In this document: one piece after another, positions 1 to 10,688 of the stretch | Position numbering within the stretch: the stretch's first letter is position 1 | How the letters are laid out: the number at the start of each line of letters is the position of its first letter | Source of the DNA: Xanthoparmelia taractica | Lineage: Eukaryota > Ascomycota > Lecanoromycetes > Lecanorales > Parmeliaceae | DNA: 64,000 nucleotides | Assembly: GCA_033085395.1 (NCBI GenBank) | Contig: JANQBS010000082.1 | Span: 97,531 to 161,530 of the forward strand | Direction of reading: 5' to 3' | Program-made: the position numbers and the translations under genes | Notes under the pieces: model-generated | What the model was told of the DNA's origin: nothing | The model's database searches: none | Seen by the model: the letters and a program-made list of their open reading frames with translations, nothing else

Positions 1-814
1 ATGGAGCATACCATTTCGCTAGACGGGTCTTGCCTCTTGTCCATGTCAGTTACATCGACACTATTAAGAGGCATTGCATGCGGAGCGTTAGACAATGGGA
101 CGCACTGCCGGTTCTGGATCAGGATGAAGGACAGCACCATTTCTGCGACTGTATGCTCTTGCAAATCCGCTACGTGAAACTGCTTGGAGATTCGCCGGAT
201 ATAGCCGGAGATAATGTGACGAGGTCAAATTTCAATACCAGGTATTGTGTATTGCTTACCCTGAATCAATACCTCACAACAATACCGCTCCCGTTCTAGA
301 GGGTGAGCGGCGCCGCTATATCACCTGCACTGAGTGAGGTGAAGGGTGAGCCTTTGGATGGACTTTCTCAAGGCTATTGGGCACGTTTTCAAAATAGCAC
401 TATGCGTCACCATTTGCCCCCCACTTGTACTTCTCCATATAAACATCACCTCTGTCTTCCGCAACAGAGGAAGTGTGAGGACAAGCATTGCCAAGTCAAT
501 GGTAGGCCTGGAAGGCGGCCTCCGAGGGGTGGACTCTTTCACATAGTTGTGAGCGGCGCACCTGGACGGAGAAATGGACAGCTATTTGTTTGTACAGTCT
601 CTACTACTTAGTAGCGTTCAAGTCGCTTCTTGACATTTTCGTGCCTTGCCTGCCTAAGCCCCGCCGACGCCGCTGGTTGGCCTCATCGCTGCAAACCACC
701 CTCACATCGTTACTCCAAGTTCTTGTAGCAAGGGAAGGGGAAAATGGGGCTTAAGGTGACGTAGATACAGAAGTAGATATAGAGAAGACGTGTTAGAGCA
801 AAACATTCAACCGC
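1..814. other. Intergenic, no gene recognised
   Basis: No open frame here resembles a known family, and the ATG frames of 60-100 codons overlap one another on both strands without splice support. It ends at the Pol III-type T-run of the tRNA-like locus that follows. Confidence 0.5.
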
Positions 815-894
815 AAAAAAAGTGACCAGATTGGGATTCGAGCCCAGGACCTCTTCCGTGTTAAGGAAGAGGCCAAAAGGGATAGTCATTGGTC
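815..894 (-). tRNA. tRNA-Val(AAC)-like locus, probably a tRNA pseudogene
   Basis: On the minus strand a cloverleaf-like fold is visible. The anticodon stem CTTCC/GGAAG closes the 7-nt loop TTAACAC (anticodon AAC). A 5-nt variable loop follows, then a T-arm CTGGG-CTCGAAT-CCCAA with the TCGAAT core and one end mismatch, then the 3' acceptor strand TCTGGTC and discriminator A at 823. A run of seven T at 815-821 follows at once, as for a Pol III terminator. Only five of seven acceptor pairs form with GACCAAT (888-894). The D-arm region has the right length (18 nt) but no stem and no recognisable A box. It is best read as a decayed or retro-derived tRNA; a functional tRNA is less likely. Confidence 0.4.
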
Positions 895-1062
895 TTGCGT
901 TGTGGACCCTGTGTCAAGACCGAAGCTGATCTGAGCATTTGTTGAGATAGTGATTCAGGCAGATTGAACCAGTAACAATTCAATAGGACAAGATTCGGTT
1001 GGATTGCAGAAATGCTTTGTGGCATTCACACATGAACAACCACGGAGTATTTGAAATCATAC

Positions 1063-2168
1063 CTAAGCGTGCGCAAATTGGCTGCTGTACCTACCACCTG
1101 GACCTACTTCCCAGCCTGTCCTATTGTCAACAATCACTGGTCTGTGGCGATGATGGTGGGATCGATGCCGGCTGCGATCGGGGCTTCGGCTTCGGCGTTG
1201 ATATGAATGAGGTGAAGAATCATCTCTGCTCCGATGACGCCGTGCACGATCATCAACTTTCGCACCATCATCAAGACTGAAATCTTCTAACTCATCTCTT
1301 TCTCGTCTCTTCCTCCTTCTCTCACGTCGTCTTTCTGCCTCTTCGAGCTCCCGAATCTCACGATCCTTGTCCTCCTTCCATCTCTTCCTCTCCCGCTCTA
1401 CTTCCCGCACCCCGGCTACCCCTTTCCGGATCGCAGCCAGAGGATCGTCAGCCACAGTCCTCATCTTCTCCCTTTCTTTCCTTCTCGGATCTTCATTGCC
1501 CCAGACGTCTTTGGAGGGCGCTTCCCCTTCCACTTCACCATTTCCAATAGCACTAATTTTATGGTACCAGGGCTTTTCACCTATAGCCTGCTTAAAGCCA
1601 GCAGCATTAGAGAATCGCATGGTGTATTGATCCTCAAACTCTTTCTGCTTCTTCGCCTTCTCGGCCTCAACCTCTGCATTCTTGGGTGCGTTATACCTGG
1701 TTCCATCCACGGGGAAAAGATTGATATGACCTTTGGCGTCCGTAATGGGAGCGTCACTGCTCTTTTGGCTTTTCATTTGCATCTCGCCCTTCGCTGGTAC
1801 GAGAGCATTGTCCTCTTGAGCGAATCTTATGTCCCTGTCTGTGTCATCTTCCCCCGCGATTCTTCTCCTCTTTCTCTCCCTACTAGGCTTGTTTTCTCTA
1901 TTTCGTCCAGTTTGTTCCTCTTCGACTGGAGCTGAGGGTGCTTCGACGGGTAGACCTCGTAATATCTGTATGCGTCGTTCGGCATCAACTTCCTGCATAT
2001 GCTGTTCTTGGGCCTCCTCCCGGGCAGCAGTTGCAGCCTCGTCTCGCTTGACCTTGGCGATGTTGTCGGCATTGTAGACATTCCATGACTTCTTCCCAAG
2101 CAAGTGTCTGAAGTATTGTAAGCTTTGATCCCCAGGCCAGAAGAACGGACAGGGACTTACAGAGGCAT
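1063..2168 (-). CDS. CIR_N-domain splicing-associated protein (LENG1-like)
   Basis: Predicted nuclear protein of 350 residues. The N-terminus, with GKKSWNVYN at about residues 7-15 followed by the charged helix DNIAKVKRDEAATAAREEA, is the CIR_N signature shared by LENG1/Cwc25-type proteins that associate with the spliceosome. The rest is a Lys/Arg/Glu-rich coiled-coil stretch and an RS/RH-rich tail (many SR and HRH repeats near residues 310-335), which also fits splicing. The first coding exon has only 8 nt (2161-2168, Met-Pro and two bases). A 53-nt intron (2108-2160, GTAAGT...CAG) joins it to exon 2107-1063. This start restores the family-typical residues before KKSW, for which the second exon alone has no ATG. 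The gene is divergent from SPT3. Family is quite sure; the exact role is inferred. Confidence 0.8.
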
Positions 2169-2690
2169 GATTTTTCTATGGACGAGATACGGATCATAAC
2201 CAAAAGCCGAGCATATGGGGCGTGACAAGAGAAATCTGCATGGATACCAAATGGCCAAAAGCTAGTGTTGGAGGTATGGGTTTGGTATTCAAGTCGTATT
2301 TAATATTATTGACCGGGTAAGTACTGTTATTTACGCAGTAACATACTAGCTGCGAAGTGGGGTGAAATATAACAGTCACGGAAGGTTGGCCGGTAAAGCT
2401 TCCCTGTCAACTTAGCGTCCTTCATTCCTCTAATATTGTCGTTTCTTTGTCCTGGCTCCGTGAACTGTTTTGCTGAGATACCGCTGGTTCTGGAGAGCGT
2501 CTGAGTAACATTTGCCATTCATCGAACTGAAGCAGTCGGCAGCTGGCCTGCTAAAATCTCATCTGGCTGCTTGGTTGAGTTTGGTGCTTGAGATATGAGC
2601 GAACCGTGCCTAAGCTTGCGGGCTAGAGTATCTTGAATTGTTTCCTACATTGGAACACACTAGGTTTATCAGAGTTGTACAATTGCCAGG
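2169..2690. promoter_or_regulatory. Divergent intergenic region LENG1-like / SPT3
   Basis: A 522-bp head-to-head spacer that must hold both promoters. No coding frame with family similarity and no clear TATA box was seen. Confidence 0.5.
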
Positions 2691-4158
2691 ATGGCTGAGA
2701 AGTCAGGGGCGAAGTACCGGCAGGAGATTCAACAGGTAGGGTTCTATCCTCTACCCTTTTGCAGGATGACATCCTGTTTGCCTACAATTATATCTCTGGT
2801 GCCTTTTGGAGACGGTGGAATTCCCATCTTGAAGAATAATCTGCGTATAATCAAGCCTCTACTGATAAGGAGTCCATGTCTCGTGTGATTTGTACAGCAA
2901 AAGATGTGGTCCCAATGCTGTAGATTTGTACGAGTGCACGAGTATACAGTCTGGATGCTTGCTTCGAGACAGGATGATCATCCTGTCGAGGGAGCGACTT
3001 TATTTACAAGTCGGTCTTAGCCCTATATCGTTGGTCTTGCCTCATTACTTCCATTCTCCTTAGCAACAGGAATTACCAACCAACACTATGTCTCTATTGA
3101 ATGATATATCTGTTCCACCGCCGGAGGCTGAAATAGCGGAAGGCTACAAGCGCATTGTGCTGATACCTGAACTCCAACAGATGATGTTCGTGGCCGGCGA
3201 GACAGGGGAGCCATCAAGCGAGACAACAACACTCATCGAACAGATCGTACACGAACAAGTTATAGAAATGGTCAGTTCCTTGGGTCCGTGTGTGCTTACA
3301 GATCTAATATCATAATAGCTCAAAAGGTCCACGGCCCTTGCTACTCGACGAGGCTCCCGTGCAATCACCACCGCAGATCTATTTTTCCTAATCCGCCACG
3401 ATAAAGCAAAGACTTCTCGCCTGAAGACATTTCTCTCTTGGAAAGATGTTCGAAAGAGTGCTAGAGATTCCGACGATAAAGGAGGCGATGCCGCGGACGC
3501 TGCAGGCGATGATGCTCTTGGCGGTGTTGACGTCGCTGGTGGGCCCTCAATGCCTGTTAGTGAACTATCCAAAAGAAGCAAGAAGAAAGTCAAGCTTCCA
3601 TGGGACATTTCAAGCTTTTTCAGCGAACAACTGCCGGAGGGCGAAGACGAGGATGACGAGGAGGAGGAAGAAGCAAACGCTGCCACCATTGTCCGCCTGC
3701 AAGCAGCCGACAGACGTACTAAAGGCATGACAAGGGATGAATATGTCCATTACAGCGAATGCCGCCAAGCTTCCTTTACTTACAAGAAAGCTAAGCGATT
3801 TCGCGAGTGGGCTGGATTTGGCATAGTGACTGACAGTAAGCCCAACGATGACATTGTTGACATTCTGGGGTTCCTGCTGTACGACATCGTCCAGACATTG
3901 ACGGAAGAAGCGTTGAAGGTGAAACAAGAAGAAGACCTTAACAAGTCTCGCAACGGCGATTCCGATGCTCAGAGCAAGAAGCGCAAGAGAGAGACTGGAC
4001 TCTTCGACCCGCCTGAGGAGGGTACGACGCCTGTAACACCGAAGCATATTAGAGAGGCTTTCCGAAGACTCCAGGAGAGGCCAATCCCCGGTAGAGTGAG
4101 GGTGTGGATGGGTGGCCCCAGGGCTCTGCAAAGAACTGAGTTGAAGTTGGTTCGTTAA
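2691..4158 (+). CDS. SPT3: SAGA complex subunit Spt3
   Basis: Histone-fold subunit of the SAGA coactivator, known to contact TBP and regulate TBP loading. The 324-residue model has an N-terminal histone fold (QQMMFVAGE, ETTTLIEQIVHEQVIEM), a second fold segment (RRGSRAITTADLFFLIRHDK, LKTFLSWKDVRK, residues about 46-95), an acidic linker, and a conserved C-terminal part (IKLPW-like VKLPWDISSFF, FREWAGF, DILGFLLYDIV). Exons are 2691-2735, 3181-3270 and 3319-4158; introns are 2736-3180 (445 nt, GTAGGG...CAACAG) and 3271-3318 (GTCAGT...TAG). The first exon MAEKSGAKYRQEIQQ joins directly to MMFVAGE as in other fungal Spt3. The long first intron contains a second in-frame ATG at 3088 (see findings). 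Confidence 0.88.
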
Positions 4159-4566
4159 CCTTCCCTTCACATCATTTTAAGCTGCTTGCTAATGCCACAC
4201 CAGATTTGATACATTATCACTGGCTTTCGAACATTTGCCATGGTGTAATAGCTAGGGAGCTAGCCTTTGATGCGGTATGATACCCATAGCGTTGACTCTG
4301 GATAGTGTAAAATACCCATGCAGTCATTGAGAAAAACGTAGTCAATGGCCAGTGACGTCGGGGCTTGCAAAAGCGAGACCTTCTCCCAAATACCTTACAT
4401 TCGTCGTCGATTCTTTATCAGTTTCACAGGCCATGAGTTCATGTTATGTCGGACTCGTTTCGTACGCCGTACGCCACGCTTCTGCTCCAAAAACATACCA
4501 AAATTTACTTGTTGCCCACAAAGGACGCCGTGATGCCCCTGGGTATATATTACGCCACGTGCTCAC
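4159..4566. other. Convergent intergenic SPT3 / SNU23
   Basis: A 3'-to-3' spacer. No gene seen. The distal part, which runs into the SNU23 3' end, is pyrimidine-rich on the plus strand. Confidence 0.5.
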
Positions 4567-5214
4567 TCAACATATAATACCACCTCCAACTCCATCATCC
4601 TCCTCAGCCTTGATTCCAACACCTCCTTCGGTCTTCCTTCTTTTCTCATTTCTCTTTCTTCTCTTCTCTTCCCTTTCCCGCTCATCCAAGTCCTTCCTAA
4701 GCTCCAATCTCTTCCCTAAATCAACCACATCACCCACTCCCTCTTTCTCTTCTCTCCTCTTCTGAGCCAACCACGCTAATCTTTCCCTCACCTCCTCCAA
4801 AGTCGCCCTCTTCACCTCCCCAGTCTGCCCAATAGCCACCAGATGCTGCCGCGAATTCAAGTGCTCAAGAAATTGTAGATTGTCCTTGAATGTTAGATCA
4901 CAGTCCGCACAATAGAACCCCGCCCCCCGCCCTCTCTTCCCGGTAGCCGCACCAGCTGGTACGAGAGAAGTTTTGCCAACATTGTTGGAGACGTCGAGAC
5001 GGGCAGTGCGCGATTCGGTTTCTTTTGCGTCTGGAGGTGTGGATGCGCGGGGGAAGTATTTGCGTCCGGCAGCTTTGGCTTCGGCACGAGCTGCACCTTC
5101 GGCTTTGTACTTTGTCTCGCGGTCAGCTGCTTTTGCGGCGTACTCGTTTCTATCCCAGGTTTTGCGGAATGAGGTGTCGGATGCAGTGGACTTTGAGGGA
5201 CCGGAGCCGGACAT
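4567..5214 (-). CDS. SNU23: U4/U6.U5 tri-snRNP component Snu23 (ZMAT2-like)
   Basis: Intron-free, 215 residues. The N-terminal SFRKTWDRNEYAAKA motif, a matrin-type C2H2 zinc finger (FYCADCDLTFKDNLQFLEHL with the histidine pair in HLNSRQH, about residues 100-125) and a highly charged C-terminal helix (ERLAWLAQKRREEKE, then KRRKRNEKRRK) are the Snu23/ZMAT2 layout. The family acts in pre-mRNA splicing in the spliceosomal B complex. The start is the first ATG and gives the family N-terminus. It is divergent from the membrane transporter gene at 5539. Length agrees with fungal homologues. Confidence 0.9.
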   Translation of the reverse strand: MSGSGPSKSTASDTSFRKTWDRNEYAAKAADRETKYKAEGAARAEAKAAGRKYFPRASTPPDAKETESRTARLDVSNNVGKTSLVPAGAATGKRGRGAGFYCADCDLTFKDNLQFLEHLNSRQHLVAIGQTGEVKRATLEEVRERLAWLAQKRREEKEGVGDVVDLGKRLELRKDLDEREREEKRRKRNEKRRKTEGGVGIKAEEDDGVGGGIIC

Positions 5215-5538
5215 GGCTTATGTCAACAACGGTACGGCCAATGTGTCGGAATGTTGGAATAGGTTGTATCCAGAGTTTAGCTGATATTTGCAGAGGAAGT
5301 ATTGGAGCAACCGAGCTCATAAGTCAGCAAGAAGAATGCTGCCTTAACAATATACAGTATAATGAAATTTACATTAGCGGGTTAGGCGCCGCGTTTAAGA
5401 AGCCTCTTACGACCTATCTTTGTTTGGCTTCAAATCCAACGCGTGACTCTCGTTTGGTAAGGCGTAGCTACTCTGATGTCCGTCGGTTGGACTCAGAGTT
5501 GACCATGTCTCCTCGTGCATGGACAATACAGTCTAACA
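5215..5538. promoter_or_regulatory. Divergent promoter region SNU23 / transporter
   Basis: 324-bp head-to-head spacer. No recognisable coding frame; short overlapping frames here lack family similarity. Confidence 0.45.
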
Positions 5539-8500
5539 ATGGCCGAGAAAGGATCCGTGCTCCAAAGGGGCGGCCGCTATGGGGCAAAGCGGGCGGCGGA
5601 GATATGGGGAAACCTGGGGAAGAATAACTTGTGGAAGAGAATCTTGAAAAATGTCACCGCTACTACTCTACTCGTCAGCATAAGTCTGATACCAGGTTCT
5701 CGGGCTACCATTGGCAGAGCCGCCTATCTTGGCGCTATCACCACAGTCTTTGGCCACCCAGGTCGACGCTTTGGCCAAATGGCCGAAGCGCTCATCCTTG
5801 TCCTTTCCGGAACAGTACTAGGAGTGGCTTGGTCAGTTCTGGGAATCTATCTCGGCTCTCTTGTCATCAAGGAAAATCCACCAGCGGCCTACGCGATCCG
5901 AGCAATTTTCCTAGCGGTGGTAGTGCTATTTCATGGTTATCTACGATCGAAGACGCCTCGATTGTTTATATTTGTCCTGCTCTTGGTCATTGTATCGGTG
6001 GTGTCTTTGACATCAACTGCCAAAGTGGTAACACCTATTACCGCGACGAATATACTCTATCCAATCTTGATTGCTGCGGGGTGCATTTTGCTCGTCAACG
6101 TATGTATCTTTCCTGAATTTAGCTCGAGGTATCTTGGTCAAATGACTCTTGATACGTTGAATGACACGGTCAAAGCGCTTGGAGACGCTGGTTCTTACTT
6201 TGTCGAATCAACGAGAGTGGTTGGTCTGAACCCCGTCAAGACTGGCAATACAAACGTGGAAGCTTCTACGATTGAGCCAACGAGAAAAGCTACGGACAAA
6301 AAACAAGCGCATCCGCAGGATAAATCCTTTAATTCACCAAATACGTCTTTGCGTATCAAGGCCAAAGACACAATTCATGGGTTGTTTGCCTGGAAATCCA
6401 AGGAAACTGAACACGATGGCTCTAAACCTTCAAAGAAGAGTCTGTCTGACTTGACAGGTACCAAAACGAAAATACGGAAGAAACTCTCGGATTGCAAAGC
6501 AGCTCAACAGGAGTGCAACTTTGAGCTCGCTGTATCTGTGTTGCCTCCTCGCAACATGAAACCTATCAGTGTGCAAGCAATGAAAAAGCTAGTGGCCAAC
6601 ACTATTGCAGTCATCAGCGCGTGCGAATCCAAGTTCGCTCTTTTAGGGAGCGATAATTATGAGCAATCTTCTAGCCCGGGAGAAAGGAAACCTGGTTCTG
6701 AATTTGTAGAGGCGAGCAAGACTCCGGCAGTCTCAGCAATGGTAGAAGCTACGTCCAATCTGCTTAACCCAGATTTACCTCTACCCCACGAAGATTCGAA
6801 GAATGGAAAGTTGGGCACTATCCTCGAACAAGACAAAGCAGAGCTTGAGATGGTTAAGCCAAGGCGCGAAATCGAATTTGGTGACGCTCGTCTGCTTCGG
6901 TATTTATTGGCTAGGGTCGCAAAGCCATACGAGGATCTGCACGTTGTCCTCGCTCGGGCGGTTGAGGTGGTAAGTGCCTGCGTCGCTTACGCCTATGATG
7001 TTCCAACCTTACCTTCTGGTGCAAGAGCTCCTGGAGGGATCATGCTTGAGGAATTGGATATGCACGTGGACATCCTTCAGAAATCCCTGCTCCAATTTGA
7101 CGCAGACGCGGCATCTGCTCTGGAAGGAGCTGCAACCATGGAAGAACTGGAGGGCAAGGAGCCTGATATCATGCCCAGAGAAGAGGTCTTTTTGATGTCA
7201 TCGTTCCTGCTCAACGTACGCCAAGCAGCCTCTCATATCGAGAGTATGCTCAAACACTCTCGAGAACTAGTTGGACGGCGTCAACAACGGAACGGACGTC
7301 GGCGCATCTACGCACCACATATCAAATGGTCGAACTGGCTGTATACAGGTGGCGAAGAAGATGAAGCACTGCCGAATAGTGGCCGCAGAGACAACAGAAA
7401 AGGTGTTTCAGACAGGGGTGAGGACGATGACGATGACACAGAGTCATTGAACAGCAAGCAAAGCTTATTGGCTCACCAACGAGATCTGGAGAAGAACCCT
7501 GACACTCGCGAGATTAATAAAGAAGCCGAGAAACAAGAGAAGTCCTGGGCACAATATCCCATGCGCCAAGGAACACCTCACTCACTCCGTCTCCGTGGTC
7601 AAGCTGCCGACGCGGTAGAATGGATCCAACACTCGGAAGATTTGTTGTACGCCATGAAGCTCGGCTTTGCCGTCTTCCTTGTCCTTTGGCCTGCGTTTGT
7701 GGCTTCTTGGAATACCTGGTACTCTCTAAACCGGGGCCTCTGGGCGGCTTTGCAGCTTGTTCTGATCACCGAAGTGTCCATAGGAACCTCGGTATGGACA
7801 TTTGTTCTTCGAGGCATCGGTACCACTTTAGGATGTCTTTGGGGCTGGGTGGCAGTTGAAGCTCGCGGAGGTAATCCGATTGTCTGCGCGGCTATAATTT
7901 TTTTGGGACTGTTCCCTTGCGCCTACGTTCAACTTGGGACCAAATACCCGAAAGCTGGCCAGGTCTGCATGGTAAGTATATGTGTTGTAGCTCTTTCTAG
8001 CGAGCTGGAAACTGTCCCTGGTAAGTTAGATGAACAGCTTGTTTCTTATAGGAGCTGACAGGGACTTGAGGGACACCAACTGATAATTTTCTCAAGCGAT
8101 GGATTGCGTTCATGTTAGGTGGAACAATGGCTTTGATCGTGGAACTAGTACTTTTTCCAGTCAAAGCTCGCACGCGCCTCGTTGAGGCTCTCGCTGCAGC
8201 TCTCGGGCAGATCAACGAGATGGAGAAGTGCATCGCGGCCGGCATCGAGCAGGGTGTCAAGATCGACGTTTTCGCTTCCGCAAGCATCGTACGATTCGAA
8301 AATGCTTGCGGAAAGGCGAATACCGCCCTAAATGCTGCAGCGACCTTCCTCCCCTTCTGTAGCAATGAGCCAAGGATTAAAGGCTCCTTCGAAGGCCTCG
8401 CTCTGATATATAGCGAGATTCTTTTCGTGCTTCACCAGATTGTTGATAGAATGGACAATATGTTGCAGCTACGGACGGCCTATGGTTCTGGCCCGTTGGA

Positions 8501-9200
8501 GGAGCTCAACACTGAGATATACCCTTACCGTCGAAACGTTGCCGGTGCAATCACCACAACATTATTCGCAATTCACGGTGCCCTCACCACCAAGCTACCA
8601 CTTCCACAGTTTCTTCCATCAGCCCGGCTCGCGCACCTGCGCATGATCAACCGAGTGCGAGAAGTTGTTCTCGAGAAAGTGGGCGAGAAAGATCATAACG
8701 CCCATGAGCTCACCGCCAATTTTGCACGCAAGCGGGCTGTCCGGAGGAAATACATGTCCTATAATGCTGCGTCAGCGGCTCAAGTGGAGATCATTGAGTT
8801 CCTAGAGGAGCTCGTTGATTTGACCAAGCTTCTTGTTGGGGCTAACGAGTTTAGGAGTGGACTGTTGACGAGGCCTTCATATCATGACTACGCCGAGAAG
8901 CCTCAAAAGCAAGCTGCAGAATATGAGAGCGATGAGGCGATAGCTGAAGTTAGGGATGAGTTTGGAGAGATGCGGCTTGAGACGGCAGAAGGGGCAGCAC
9001 TAAGGCGAGGGACAACGCTTACTTCCGTGGACACGGGAGCAGGACTCACCAAACGTCGGCGAGGAACAACGGATAGCTCGAGGAGCGATGGTGAAGATGT
9101 ACCTGCCAGTCTGCGCAGGATACAGAGCCGAAAGCTCGAAGCTGGAATGCGGCGGCAACGAACGAATGAAAGCTGGCATTCACAGCACCGAGGACTATAG
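5539..9200 (+). CDS. Bre4/DUF2421-type multipass membrane protein (aromatic acid exporter-like)
   Basis: Large membrane protein of 1203 residues. The N-terminal hydrophobic block (about residues 35-190, including SGTVLGVAWSVLGIYLG and LFIFVLLLVIVSVVSL) matches the fungal ER transporter 6TM N-terminal domain. A long hydrophilic middle follows, then a second hydrophobic block (AMKLGFAVFLVLWPAFVASW, GLFPCAYVQLG, WIAFMLGGTMALIVELVLFP) and a DUF2421-like C-terminal domain. Yeast Bre4 belongs here; substrates are poorly known. Exons are 5539-8020 and 8071-9200, with a 50-nt intron (GTAAGT...TTGAG) that restores the conserved join ETVPG-TPTDNFLKRW. The start is the ATG of MAEKGSVLQ; an upstream GTG frame extension is not needed. 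Function as a transporter is inferred from topology. Confidence 0.82.
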
Positions 9201-9436
9201 TGCAACAAGAAAGATGTGTCACGTTGTCTGATAATCTTGTCAGCCAGCTACTTGAGCGAGGTTACTTTGTTTGCGATCCCGAAGCTATTTCCTTTGATTT
9301 GGCGAAGTGACCACCAAGCTGGTTCAATATCCACAATCGGACCTCTCGTGCACACAGTCAATGCGAATCTCTAATGTCCAAGCGATGCCTACCCATCATC
9401 CACACCTGCGTGACATTTTGGAAGGCACAAAGCCGC

Positions 9437-9951
9437 TCAAGTAGCCAACCCTTCCTCCTGGCTATCAAGCTCTCCATTAATACCATCCTCTCCCTCGTCC
9501 TCACCCTTAGGCTCAACCTTGACCTTCTTGTTAGGACTCTCCTCCTCGTCATCCTCAATCGGGCTAACGGTAGCAGCGCGAGCGGCGACCTTAGGCTTAC
9601 GAACACGCTTCTTCTTCTCAGTCGGAGTCGTGGCCCCATCGTCAGCATTCTTGCGTACACGCTTTTTGCTCGGGGTGATGTCCGCGCCTCCGGTCATCGC
9701 GACGCCGGCGGAGGCCTTCATCATCTCGCTGTACATCTTGGCGGCGGACTGGGTGGTGCGACCGGCGGGGACGGCGACGTCGGCCCACTTGACTTTTGCG
9801 CCGGAGGCTTTGATGACGGAGACGAGGAGGGCGATCTGGAGGGTTGTCAGTAGAGTTGAGATATAAAGGATGAGGAGAAGGGAGTTGAGACCTTTTCGGT
9901 GTCGGCCCATTTGGAAGCGGGCACGGGAGCGGCGGCGGTTTCAGAGGCCAT
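9437..9951 (-). CDS. Small basic nuclear protein of unknown function
   Basis: 152 residues, two exons (9951-9892 and 9835-9437) with a 56-nt intron with a GTCTCA donor and CCAG acceptor. The first exon MASETAAAPVPASKWADTEK joins in phase to IALLVSVIKASGAKVKW. The N-terminal ~60 residues look like a small folded helix-rich region. The tail has repeated KKRVRK-type basic patches (SKKRVRK, KKKRVRKPK) and an acidic end, suggesting nuclear localisation and DNA or histone contact. I do not recognise a named family, although this N-terminal pattern recurs in short fungal proteins. The unusual donor makes the splice junction less certain than others in the window. Confidence 0.6.
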
Positions 9952-10688
9952 TTTGGTTGCTGCAAGGGGGTTTAACTCGCTGATGTTGTTGCTGGTAGGA
10001 AGATGATATGATAAAAGACTTACAGTTCGTTTGGGAATTGGTAGGTATTTGTTGATATGAAATGAACGTGGATGGAGAAGAATGGTTGGTGATCTGCGGG
10101 TAGTGAGCCCCAAGATGTGCTGGTTTGAGGGAAAGCAGAAACTCACTTGGACCTGAAAGTTCAAGATTGTTCAAGTCGCTAGTAAATTTGATGGGGCTGC
10201 AAGAATGTGTCAGCTATCAATGCTGGCATGGACATGCTCCTTGGGCAGATTCTTTGGAAGAGTACCTACAAGAAGTGTGATGGTGTGGAAGTTGGTAGTG
10301 GATGATTGAGGTCTAGATTTGAAGAAAGGTATCGAGCTGATGAGCGGTTAAAGTGAACTTTGCATCACTTTCCAACCTCAGGACCCTTAAGGGAGGCACA
10401 GCGCTAAATCGATGACTGTCATTTGCTTACTCGGGCATTGCACCTCGTAAGGTCTACGTCTTGTCGGAATGAGAAGGGCTGTGGTGTTTGGCAGAGCAGC
10501 TCAGAATGTATAGAGGTCTATAACCACCCGTGTCATAGCCTCTTACTTCCAGAGACCCAAAATGAAATTTTGAGCTTCCTCTTCCACCCAATTCCTATCT
10601 TCAGCGATGACGTTGTCAAACTCAGTCAGCCAAAATCATGGGCTTGAGCCAGGTGTTTGTTTCATCAGATTCAGAGCATGTCTGGCTT
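9952..10688. other. Intergenic; leader of the basic nuclear protein gene
   Basis: Holds the upstream leader of the gene at 9437-9951. On the minus strand ACTGTAAGTC near 10020 and an AACATCAG acceptor near 9975 could make a short 5'-UTR intron. No coding frame is convincing in the rest. Confidence 0.4.

Noticed and set aside
3144..3728. 194-codon minus-strand frame over SPT3
   Set aside because: Ser-rich antisense shadow of the Spt3 coding region.
5025..5627. 200-codon plus-strand frame
   Set aside because: Overlaps SNU23 antisense and the transporter start; no family similarity.
7973..7991. Short GTAAGT...TAG segment inside the transporter gene as an intron
   Set aside because: Only about 19 nt, far too short; reading through gives the conserved VCMVSICVVALSSELETVPG block.
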